Shown piece after piece: positions 55,010 through 64,000 of a stretch of 64,000 bases of DNA; the stretch's first letter is position 1; each line of letters starts with the position of its first letter. Made by a program: the position numbers and the translations under genes. The notes beneath the pieces are model-generated. The model was not told where the DNA came from and did not search any database. It saw only the letters and a program-made list of their open reading frames with translations. The DNA comes from Adiantum capillus-veneris (Eukaryota; Streptophyta; Polypodiopsida; Polypodiales; Pteridaceae), in assembly GCA_014529385.2 (NCBI GenBank), contig CM043945.1:139467241-139531240 (forward strand), in the 5' to 3' direction.

Positions 55010-55790
55010 TTTGGTAGTGCATGCAGCTTTTTAGTATCTATAAATGCTACTTTGCTAGTTTGACAGAGTTTGGTGGTTTTGCTTGTGTATGGCAGTTGCA
55101 TATTCTAGGTAAATTGCTAGGTCTAGGTGGATTTTTTGAATTTTCTCTATGCTGGTGACTTTTTGTCCATACTGGTATCTTTTGGGTTTTTTTGGATATA
55201 CTTTCTTGTTTTGGTATCTTGTATCATGTTGTTTTTAGTAGCTTGGTAGTATGATAAATCTGTTGTTTTGGTAGTTTTGGTAGTTCTCATTGTGTTGCTA
55301 GTACCACTAAACCCTTACAGGTAGCTTTTGGTAGTTTTGGTAATGCTTTGGTAGTTTCTGGAGTGGATCTAGCAATGTTGTTTTGGTAGTCACTTTGGTT
55401 GCTTTTGGGTAGTTTATTGGTGGACTTGGGTGTATGCGTAATGCTTTTGGTACTAACTGGTAGCATTTGAAACTATTCTGGCACTCCCTTTGGTAGTTTA
55501 TGGTTCTTTTGTAACGACGCTACTTTGAATGTAATGGTACTTTTATGGTTTTAGGGTATCTTCTTACAATGCTTTTTTGGTGGCTGTTAGGATTTTTGGT
55601 ACTAATCGGTAGCTCATGGTTATGATTTGGTACTAATTGGTAGCTCCTGGTAATGATTTTTGGCACTAGTTTGTAGCTCATGGTTATGATTTGGTACTAA
55701 TTGGTAGCTCATGGTTATGATTTGGTACTAATTTTGGTAGTTTACGGTTGTCTTCTTGCATTGCTGACTTGCTAGTTTTTGGTAGTAATT
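55010..55790 (+). repeat. TTTGGTA-rich repeat array, block 1
   Basis: The stretch is saturated with TTTGGTAGT, TTTGGTACT and AATTGGTAGCTC. From about 55600 a unit of about 35 bases (TTGGTACTAATTGGTAGCTC then ATGGTTATGA) is repeated in tandem. It belongs to the same motif family as the blocks at 56.3, 57.9, 60.7 and 61.5 kb. Confidence 0.85.
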
Positions 55791-55795
55791 GGTAT

Positions 55796-56242
55796 AATGA
55801 TGGCTTTGGTACAAGGGAAGAGGCCACTACGGGGGAGGAGGACAAAAAGGGGGTTGAGGAGGAGGCCAAGAGGGGGGTGGAAGCTAGGGATGACAAATGT
55901 GTAGAGGATGCCAAGAAGGGGGTGGAAGCTAGGGATGACAAATGTGTAGAGGATGCCAAGAAAGGGGATGATGGGGAGGTCAGGAAGGGGAAAGAGGTAG
56001 AAAAGGAAAAGGCAGGCAATGCGATGAAGGGGGATGGCCGCGAGGATGCCAAGAAGAAAGTGGCAGTGGAGGATGCAAAAGTGGACAGTACTAATGGGAG
56101 TGCGGATCCTGAAGCTGAAGATGTTGTGCAAAAGATGTCAGGTGATTCCACTGATTTGGTGACCCTATTGGAGCTTTTTAATCTGCAAAGAAAGAAGCAC
56201 AACTGCACTCGTGATGAATTTTCTCATGCATACAAGCTGTAG
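55796..56242 (+). CDS. Lys/Glu/Asp-rich ORF, probably a disordered protein segment
   Basis: About 148 codons are open to a TAG at 56240-56242; no ATG is well placed, and the frame may begin at an upstream acceptor. It is highly charged and contains an exact 15-residue tandem duplication (GVEARDDKCVEDAKK, from a 45-bp repeat at 55876 and 55921). The end, LVTLLELFNLQRKKHNCTRD, could form a helix. No known domain. It could be the final exon of the gene whose parts lie at 52.6-55.0 kb (inference). Repeat expansion rather than selection may account for its openness. Confidence 0.4.
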   Translation, partial: NDGFGTREEATTGEEDKKGVEEEAKRGVEARDDKCVEDAKKGVEARDDKCVEDAKKGDDGEVRKGKEVEKEKAGNAMKGDGREDAKKKVAVEDAKVDSTNGSADPEAEDVVQKMSGDSTDLVTLLELFNLQRKKHNCTRDEFSHAYKL

Positions 56243-56319
56243 CCCTTATCATATGCTTATGTATTTTGCAGCATGTGCTTTTCATTCTACCAATACAATC
56301 AACTTTTGGCCTTTGTTTT

Positions 56320-56720
56320 TCATTAGTTGTGTTCCAATGTAACTGTTCACTATGGTACAATATAGTTTTCCAATGTTACGGGCCATATGGTACCATGCAG
56401 TTTTCCAATGTTACAGTTCTACAGTGCAATACAATACCCAATTTGGTACTGTATAGTACAATGCAGTTTTCCAATGTTACACTGCAGTTTGGTACAATGT
56501 AGTTTTCCAATGTTACACTTCTACTATGCAATATTGTGCCACAATATGATACTGTATAGTACAAAGCAATTTTCCAATGTTACAATTCTATTGTGCAGTA
56601 TTGCACCACAATATGATAATGTATAGTACCCAATTTGGTACTGTATAGTACCAATTTAGTACTATATACTACGAAATTTGGTACTGTATAGTATCAACTT
56701 TGGTACAATACAGTATCAAA
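56320..56720 (+). repeat. Tandem repeats with GGTACAAT and TTTTCCAATGTTAC, block 2
   Basis: Repeats of about 60-70 bp contain TTTTCCAATGTTACA and TGGTAC. They grade into short repeats of TTTGGTACTGTATAGTA at 56630-56720. Confidence 0.85.
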
Positions 56721-56814
56721 TTTTGTAATTCTTGTGTCATAGTGCTGCTCTGCTTTTTATATAATGTTTGCATTGTATATTTGACACCACTCATTTGGAC
56801 TGTTGGTATTGTAG

Positions 56815-57663
56815 TAAGATCTCGGTGGCAAGAGGAGACACAACCAAACACAACACTTGCGGCTGATCTGGCTCCTAAACCTGGGTGGCTGATTGTGCTT
56901 GACCTTAATGGGGTCTTATTGACAAGCTACACAGAGTTGCCAGAAGGCCTTTGGGTTTTGGTGGATGAGCTCCAACCATGGATCGTCCATGTCAATAGCT
57001 CGTTGGTTTGTTGTGTAAGGCCAGATTGTGGCGAGTCCATACGAACTCTTAAGAAGAAAGCCAAGATAATTGTGTCGTCCTGTTGTAGAAGGAAAAAATT
57101 GAAAGATATGTTGAATGCTTGCTTCCCCAATAATGTGAGGAAGAAGTATTTTGTAGGTAACAATGACTTGAGTGCTTTAGATGTTAAGCTACTCAGACTT
57201 CTAACCGCCTAATGGCATTGCAAGTATATTATCACAAGAAGACTGTGAGACTTGGAGGTAGAGTATGGCGGAGGTGATGCATGTGCCTGATGTTGTGGCC
57301 AACAAGCCTGTTTTTATGAAGAACCTACGGATAGTGTGGGCAAGGCACCTCCATTTTGATGCTAGCAACACAATACTGGTGGATGAATGCAGATACAAGT
57401 CGCTGAAAAACGACTATGAGAATTGGTCTTGTCATTAGATCATGTGAACCTCTGGTGGTTGAAAAAGATTACCCTTTTTACCTGCTGGACCTTATTTTTC
57501 CCTGGTTGCGAGGATGGATACACGATCAGTACCCAACAACATACACTCGCAAAAACCCAATTTTTGACAAACAAGATGATGTCTCTTCATACGTTGTTGA
57601 TTACTTCATACAGATGGAGGGGTACTCTTACAGATTAGATCCCCCTGACCTAGGAGATTCCTA
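56815..57663 (+). pseudogene. FCP1/NLI-interacting-factor-like phosphatase, frame-broken or with unplaced introns
   Basis: After an acceptor (TATTGTAG at 56807-56814) the frame reads PKPGWLIVLDLNGVLL, the start of a HAD-type FCP1 domain. The first Asp is present, but Asn stands at the second (DLN for DxD), as in some plant members of this family. Then IVSSCCRRKKLKDML. The frame stops near 57212. It resumes one frame over near 57222 with ILSQEDCETW, a stop, KPVFMKNLRIVWARHLHFDA, and SNTILVDECRYKSLKN, where DE replaces the usual DD of VDDSPYK. Near 57440 it shifts again to VEKDYPFYLLDLIFPWLRGW and ends at 57661-57663. This order matches FCP1-like phosphatases that act on phosphoserine, for example in the RNA polymerase II tail. 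Altered Asp residues make catalysis doubtful. Short introns might explain the frame changes, but no good GT-AG pair restores phase. Confidence 0.7.
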
Positions 57664-57899
57664 AAGTACTGTACTTAGTGAACTTGTGTATCATGTCACA
57701 TAAAATGTAATGGAGATTCCTGAACTTCCATACATGAACCAAATTTGTATCGTGTCGTACACATACATAATGAAAACCCACTATTTTTGTACACTATCTT
57801 GGAGCTTGAACTGTATTATGTTTTTTTTTGTGTTTTCTAGTAGTTTCTAGCCTAAAAGCATCTTTTTTAAGATCCCTGACATTGGTGTTAATACAATGG

Positions 57900-58625
57900 T
57901 ATCAGTAAGTACCAGTACTGTGTGTATCTGGGTGTTACACAGTACCTAATTTGATACTCACAATACCAACTTTTGGTACTTCCAAAGTACCAAATTGTCT
58001 GTTTGGTACTTGAACTGCACTGTCTTTTTTTGGGTGTTGTCTAGTAGTTTCTAGTCTAAAAGAATAAAATTTAAGATCCTTGCATTGGTGTTAATACAAT
58101 GGTATTAGTAAGTACCATTACTGTGTATAAGGGTGCTACACAATACCTGCTTTGGTACTAGTACTCAAAGTACCAACTTTTGGTACTTCCAAACTACCAA
58201 ATTTTCTGTTTGGTACTATTTTCTCTCTGTTATTGGTACTATTAAGATTGTGTTATAGTACCCAGTTTGGTAGTCTACAGTACCCAGTTTGATAATCTAT
58301 AGTACCAACATTGTATGCCAAGGTTTCTTCATCATTAATAAAGATATTCCTTTCAGTATATCATTTTCTCTCTCATACATTTCAGTTATATACTTGTCGT
58401 TCTGACATATGGCACAAAGATCCCTTCACTCCCCTATTTTTCACATGGTATCACAATGAAGGGAAAGTTTTAAGAGACAGTGAGTAATTGGAGACCCTGT
58501 TGTGCATACTTGTATTTGGTAGCCTAAGGTTGCAGCTTGGATCCATGGTATTGTGATTATGAAAAATTGGCTAAACTACCAAATTTTGGTACTTCTTGTC
58601 ATTATTTTGGTACTGGTTAGTATTA
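57900..58625 (+). repeat. GGTAC-rich repeat block 3
   Basis: Two related segments of about 180 bp (57860-58040 and 58040-58240, both with GCATTGGTGTTAATACAATG) contain repeated CCAACTTTTGGTACTTCC. A second pair (58450-58500 and 58632-58690) shares AAGAGACAGT and GTGGAGACCC-like text. Confidence 0.8.
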
Positions 58626-58689
58626 TTTTTGTTCTAGTTAGGGGCAAGTCTTAAGAGACAGTCAGTAAGTGGAGACCCTGCTGTGCACA

Positions 58690-60560
58690 CTTGAAGTATC
58701 ATGGATGCACCATCATCACTATCATCATCATCATATGGCTGCTATTGTATATGTTCTCATATACTTCAGCAAATAACTTGAAATGATTGGGGACTCCAAC
58801 AATAGGCTCCATCAAGAAACGTATGGCCCTTACAAGATGTGAGTAGATCATGACTAAAGGTGTCTGATCCAGTAAGCTATATGTATCAACTTTTCCTTCG
58901 ACTTGGCCATAGTAGAAACCTTCAACAACCTTCCCGCCTCTAACAATCTTGTTATGCCACTTATTATTTTGTGATGTCACCGTCTGTACAACTCCTTTGT
59001 GCATTTGATAAGGTAGAAGTCCTCTTTAGTCTCGGGCGCTTTGACTGCAAAGTTATCCCCAATGGACAACATTTCATATAACATTTCAGGCTTCCTTCAT
59101 ACAATGGCAGGTTAGAAACTTGGCTCATCGGCACAAAATCTAAATATCGGTCATCCTCCTCATCATCCTCTTCATCATACCTTCCTGTATTTACAGACTC
59201 CGACAGTGGTTTGATGGAAACATATTTCCATTCTTCTATGTGTAGTCTATTTTTGCATCTTCTCCATAGCCCAGTCATACATGGATCACAGAAGCATGAA
59301 AGGGTTCAAAAGTGCACAGCGCACGGGTTGTCCTTTGAATACCCATCAGCACAATAAAATGAGCAGGAGCCCACAATGCGCTCATAGTCCCATTAGAGAT
59401 CGTGTGCACATCATCCACTCCAATAAGCCAGAAGAATCTCTGTGTAGTACACATGTGATCAGAATGATCTCTTGGCTGAAATGTTGTGTTCAAAAAGTTC
59501 ACCACATCAACCGCACACTTCACAGGCCAGCCATTTGGTTTCAATTCCTCGTGTGTCAAGGTTCTCTTGATGGCTGCCCATGCCCCATCATGCTCTCCTT
59601 TTCCATGCCCGGATGTTGAGAAGCTATGCATCATGTGTAGGCATGTCATCTGTTACTACCTGGCCACAAAATAGTAAGGTCTACGTGCTTTGAATTATGA
59701 ACCCGCACCATCTGACCACACCCAATGGTGGACAAAACAATGCCCTTGCTGTTTCAGCCACCTGTCATGAAGCAAGAGACAATGTTGTACAAACAATGTA
59801 TCATGTTGTGTGTCATCCGATATGTAAAAGTACAACATCTTTTGAACACCACCTGCTGCATTTATTACATAAATGATGTGCACAAGTATTGTGACTTGGG
59901 TAGACCACCAATGCATTGAGTGAATCTCATTTTGAATTTTAAAAGAATAATTCTCTGCAAAGTGAATAATTGATAGAACAACATTGCTAAGAAACTTAAG
60001 CAAACAATCCTTGAATTGTTGGGCTTGCCAACAAAAGACAAAGTTGTGCTTGATGAAGCCTATGAGGTGGGTTGAAAACAGGCTAATAAAAGCAACACTT
60101 TTCATCCGTCGCACAATCAAGTCCTTTCTTCTCTTCTCACTCCCACCTGCATCAAGTTTTCCTATTCCAACATCCATGAAGACCTTCATAGACACCTCCC
60201 TGCTATCCTCTCCTATCTCATCGGGTCACCTTCCATACACCACATTGAGAGCAGTCCCCCATCAAGCATTTCTTGGCATGGTATTCACTATCTCTTGGCT
60301 TTGGGCACATGATGGATTTCCACATACTAGTGATGTGCTAACATACTACTTGGTTTGCAAAACACTCTCCTATATCATCACTTTCACAACACACGGAGCA
60401 AGTGCAAAGGTGACCTTTCGCATGATGCCCAAACTTGTTTTTCCGCATTTGATTAAAAGCCTCTTTGAAATAGAGTATCTACACATGGGATACACAGTAG
60501 CAGGTATACCGCTCTTTAAACTTCCAAACAAAGTACGGCTTTAATGCCTCAAAGCATCTA
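58690..60560 (-). pseudogene. Decayed transposase-like gene with Cys-rich and SDG/GHGKGEHD motifs
   Basis: Read on the minus strand from about 60560: LKPYFVWKFKERYTCYCVSH, a Cys cluster CTCSVCCESDD, LWES-like SMWKSIMCPK, then CLMGDCSQCGVWK. Later come FYISDDTQHDTLFVQHCLLL, HWVWSDGAGS, stop, FKARRPYYFVAR. The next landmarks are SGHGKGEHDGAWAAIKRTLT, HEELKPNGWPVKCAVDVVNF and FFWLIGVDDVH. After a frame change come EEWKYVSIKPLSESVNTG and YDEEDDEEDDRYLDFVP. The spaced acidic residues (SDD, SDG, GEHDG) and the CxxC pairs suggest a DDE-type transposase family that I cannot name. Stops stand at expected Gln and Tyr codons, so it is inactive. It faces the FCP1-like gene and is flanked by GGTAC repeat arrays on both sides. 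Confidence 0.6.
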
Positions 60561-60689
60561 AGTGACACGAGCACAATAGGGTGAGTCCTCTTGAATCTTT
60601 GGTATAGCTCTACCTGTGGAACCAATACAATAAGAGTTAGAAAATTCCAACTTCATGAAAATGGTAAAATGCCATGTGCAGTAGTACCA

Positions 60690-61470
60690 AAATTGGATGT
60701 AAGCAATACCAAAGATTGTAATGTAGAACCAAAATTGGTTTTAAACATCACCAAAGATAGTAATGTACCAAAATTGGATATACAAACTACCAAAGCTTGT
60801 ACTATAGTACCAAAACAGGTTGTAAAACGTACCAAAGATAGTACTGTAGAACCAAAATTGGATGTAAAGAGTACCAAAGATTGTATTGTAGAACCAAAAT
60901 TGGTTGTAAACAATACCAAAGATATTAATGTATCAAAATTGGATATACACACTACCAAAGATTGTACTGTAGAACCAAAATTGGTTGTAAACAGTGCCAA
61001 AGATAGTAATGTACCAAAATTGGATGTACACACTACCAAAGATTGTATTGTAGAACCAAAATTGTATGTAAAAAGTACCAAAAGATTGTACTGTAGAACC
61101 AAAATTGTATGTAAAAAGTACCAAAGATTGTACTGTAGAACCAAAACTGAATGTAAATAGTACCAAAGATAGTAATGTACCAAAATTGGATGTACACACT
61201 ACCAAAGATTGTACTGTAGAACCAAAATTGTATGTAAAAAGTACCAAAGATTGTACTGTAGAACCAAAATTGAATGTAAATAGTACCAAAGATAGTATTG
61301 TAGAACCAAAATTGGATGTAAACAGTACCAATTTTAGTAATGTAGAACCAAAATTGGATGTAAACAATACCAAATATTATATTGTAGAACGAAAATTGGT
61401 TGTGAACAGTACCAAAGATAGCATTGTAGAACCCAAATTGGTTGTAAGAAGTACCAAAAATTGTACTATC
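60690..61470. repeat. Minisatellite of 39/42-bp units, about 19 copies
   Basis: Units alternate between a 42-bp form (ACCAAAGATTGTACTGTAG then AACCAAAATTGGATGTAAA) and a 39-bp form lacking GAA (TAATGTACCAAAATTGG). Both lengths are multiples of three, so long frames stay open on both strands. One extra A near 61083 shifts phase. The motif is the reverse orientation of the TTTGGTAC blocks to the left. Confidence 0.92.
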
Positions 61471-61539
61471 TGTCTTTTTTTGCCTCATTTTAAAATTGCT
61501 TGCAGAAAAGTACCCATATGGAAACTTTGCAAATGCTTT

Positions 61540-62045
61540 GGTGATAAACAAGAATGTTTTGGTACTATACAGGGAATTGTTTTGGTACTATACAGGGAAT
61601 AGTTTTGGTACTGCACAAAGACTTTGGTACTACACAAGTAGGATTTGGTAAAATAGAATGAGGATTTGGTACTAAATATTGAGGCTTTGGTGCCTGTAGG
61701 GACGGAAAACGTACTATACAAAGGCTTTGGTACTATACAGATAGGCACTAGTATGCAACAGACTACAAAATTTGGTACTGCACAGGGGCTTTGATTCTTT
61801 ACAGGATAGCTTTGGAGCTACAAACAAGTGCATTGGTACTGTATATAACCTTTGTAAGGTATTGTATACCACCACTACCATATAGCAGACTACCAAATTT
61901 TTTACTGCACAAGGGCTTTGGTTCTATAGAGGATAGCTCTAGAACCACCCATGAATGCACTCGTTCTGTATACAACCTTTGTAAGGCACTGTATACCACC
62001 ACTACCATATAGTAGACCACCAAATTTGGTACTGTCTTGACCAAA
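61540..62045 (+). repeat. TTTGGTACTAT-rich repeats, block 4, with a ~125-bp tandem duplication
   Basis: TTTTGGTACTATACAGGGAA and variants fill 61555-61790. A ~125-bp unit (GGATAGCT, TACAACCTTTGTAAGG, ACCACCACTACCATATAG) is duplicated at about 61800-62030. The orientation is again TTTGGTAC. Confidence 0.85.
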
Positions 62046-62334
62046 TCAGCCTTAAGAATCACCAAATAAATTACAATTGCTAAGATTTGTTAGTACCTGA
62101 GAGTCATCCCAAACATCATATGTATCTACGTCGAAGACAAGGCCAAGTCATCTAGTGATCAACAATGGCATGTCTATGGAATCTGAATCACAAGGGTAAA
62201 TGGTGCATCACACAAATATGGAGGGCATGAAGTATGCATCTCTCTACTCCATGTTTATGAGCATCACCTTGCGTTTCTATGCAATACAAATGATGATGTG
62301 TCTTCATCTAAAACTGAGAACCCTATAGGTCATT
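62046..62334. other. No gene recognised
   Basis: No coding motif or repeat beyond the end of the GGTAC block. Confidence 0.5.
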
Positions 62335-62560
62335 CTAAAGTGAGGTGTAACATCATGCCTATTGTACACCACAACATGACTACTATTGCACCACACCAAT
62401 GAGAATCTAATTCTGTATTAAAACCCCTTTCATTCTAAAGTGAGAGGTGTAGCATCATGCCTACTGTACACCGCAACTCAGCTTTGTGGTGAGAGATAAA
62501 CTACTACACCACACCAATGAGAATCTAAGTCTGTCTTAAAACCCCTCCCTAAAGTGAGTG
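62335..62560 (+). repeat. ~115-bp tandem duplication
   Basis: CTAAAGTGAGGTGTAACATC at 62335 and CTAAAGTGAGAGGTGTAGCA at about 62436 begin two copies. Both continue through CATGCCTA(T/C)TGTACACC and CACACCAATGAGAATCTAA. Confidence 0.8.
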
Positions 62561-63640
62561 ATATGGCTACATAGCACGGGAAGAAATACTAAATTCTACT
62601 CACTTATGTAGTGAACCGTATGGATGCACACCACAAAGTGGCCTGTAGCCTACAAGCCAACTTCGTGGCGAGCGAGTACTACATCACACGAGCTGGCACA
62701 GCACACAAAAATGCTTGTACTCATAAAAGTGAATAAAAAAATTATACATGAATAGTGCTCTGTATACGGATGGTCTTACTGTAGCTAAGTAGGCTCTCCT
62801 GCTGGTAGTCTCTCAAAATCTCACAATGCAAGAGGCAACTGCGATTTTGCTCAAAATTTGCAATAGTTTCTTTTATAAGCATTTTTTCTCAAAAGCTCTT
62901 TCTATCAAAATATCTTTTGTTTGAAAGATATTTAGATCGAAAGATATTTTGATAAAAAAATTTATATTTGGGTATTCGGAAATCATTTGGGATTACGGCG
63001 TATAGTATCATTTTATACGTATAATTTTTAAGAAGCAGACGTATAAATGCAACCCAAAATGAGACTTACTTCATAGTTAGGATCAAATGCATTTTTGTTT
63101 TCTTAACCATTTCATTTCTTTCTATAGTTTTTTTGTTGTTGTGTCGTTGGTTTGGAAGGTCAAATTATTTTTATTCCCCATTCCTTCCTAGCAAACCTGC
63201 TCTTTATCACTCTTGCTCTAAATTTGAGCCACTTGAAGTGACTAAATTCTCTTCAGTCTCATCTTCAGAATTTTGAAAAGAGGTTTTGTCCTCTTGCTCT
63301 TAATCATACAAGTCATTAATGGTGGATATCTCTTCTTTTATCTTGAATATAGGTATCTCCTTCTCATTTTCACTCTCATGTGATTGTGGTTTTGTCCTCG
63401 TGCTCTTAATCATACAAGTCATTAATGGATATTTATTCTTGTATCCTCACTTTTGCTTACTATGGACACCATCGGAATTGGAATTATGGCATACTCCTTT
63501 TTGTCACAAAATTTAGTAAGTGAACTCATTCATACATGGGTCCATCATTTTCAAAATCTGAGTTCATTTGAATGGTTCAAAAACGTTGTGAGCGGGATGG
63601 AAACCCACACGCCTCTATAATCACCCAACACACACTCTTG
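62561..63640. other. No gene; short hairpin at 62903-62954
   Basis: TATCAAAATATCTTT and AAAGATATTTTGATA form a 15-bp-arm inverted repeat around 62903-62954. Two phrases (TCTTAATCATACAAGTCATTAATGG-like, near 63298 and 63403) are a direct duplication of about 105 bp. No gene is supported. Confidence 0.5.
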
Positions 63641-64000
63641 GGACGATACACACACACACACACACACACTATGGGACACCACTCGGCTTACACAACCCCC
63701 CTAGCCGAGACAGGGAACACACGGATGGAGTGAGAGGAGAAAGACTATCCCTTTGCCCACTCAACACAGACACACACACGAACACACCCCCCCCCCCCCC
63801 CCAAAAAAAAAAAAAAAACTCAGCTCAAAAGAGGATAATTTCTGATGTTTATATACTGTTGAGCTTAGGCCAACACCAATGCGGCAAATAGCTCACACAA
63901 TATTGATGAAATATGCCAGATACAATCACAAACTTGAGAACAGGCTTTGCTCATAGGAGAAACTTACACAGTCAAAATAGTAGAAAATAATGAGAAATTT
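63641..64000. other. Low-complexity (CA)n, poly-C, poly-A; no gene
   Basis: (CA)n lies at about 63649-63668, poly-C at 63787-63802 and poly-A at 63803-63818. The remaining sequence to the window end shows no supported feature. Confidence 0.7.

Noticed and set aside
59984-60544. 186-codon plus-strand frame
   Set aside because: It lies opposite the Cys-rich transposase-like reading on the minus strand and has no domain of its own.
60591-61602. Long open frames on both strands at 60.6-61.6 kb as proteins
   Set aside because: They are produced by a 39/42-bp minisatellite whose unit is a multiple of three; both strands are open at once, which argues against a gene.
1-64000. tRNA, rRNA or other structured RNA genes
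   Set aside because: No cloverleaf-type A/B box arrangement or rRNA core sequence was noticed by eye; a covariance-model search would be decisive.

Overview
The window is plant nuclear DNA from a large, repeat-rich genome. It has no bacterial-type operons, rRNA or tRNA genes, and almost every recognisable protein belongs to a transposable element or sits next to one. Evidence for a plant: Ty3/gypsy and Ty1/copia polyprotein remains, a LINE with two ORFs, a hAT transposase of the BED-DUF659-dimerisation type, tRNA-iMet primer-binding sites, and GT-AG intron borders. The style of the transposon genes makes me lean to a seedless land plant such as a fern, but I cannot name the organism. Many stop codons lie where CAG, CGA or TGG is expected, which fits long-term decay of methylated repeats.

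Layout. 0-7 kb: non-coding, with two near-perfect palindromes (1.37-1.80 kb) and GA-rich tracts. 7.4-13.7 kb: minus-strand gypsy remains (integrase; a coiled-coil/proline-rich ORF; gag-protease). The protease is split by a 1.3-kb DNA transposon whose second copy is at 49.6-50.9 kb; both are bounded by TTAA. 13.7-16 kb: LTR-like sequence. 16.0-32.2 kb: one plus-strand gypsy pol gene, cut twice by later insertions. The first is an 8,057-bp hAT element with an 8-bp target duplication. The second is a 5,456-bp non-coding LTR element with 139-151 bp LTRs and a 5-bp duplication. In both cases the pol reading frame resumes exactly at the duplication.

32.7-38.2 kb: an exon-like fragment and a minus-strand LINE between TC microsatellites. 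39.3-40.7 kb: a decayed multi-exon gene. 41-42 kb: copia gag remnant. 44.4-44.9 kb: a third gypsy integrase end. 46.5-47.8 kb: an LTR-like promoter and primer-binding site. 52-62 kb: a 679-bp miniature element with an internal empty-site control, exon-like coding pieces, a Lys/Glu-rich ORF, an FCP1-like phosphatase gene and an opposing decayed transposase-like gene. These are interleaved with long arrays rich in TTTGGTA/GTACCAAA. 62-64 kb: non-coding with short repeats.

The strongest candidate for something undescribed is the hAT element at 16685-24741. Between its ends it carries its own decayed transposase, an uninterrupted 493-residue protein-kinase gene and a RING-finger-like gene, with different tandem-repeat arrays inside each end. 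The 52-62 kb region may be a second gene-carrying element, this time with an FCP1-like phosphatase, but I could not find its ends.
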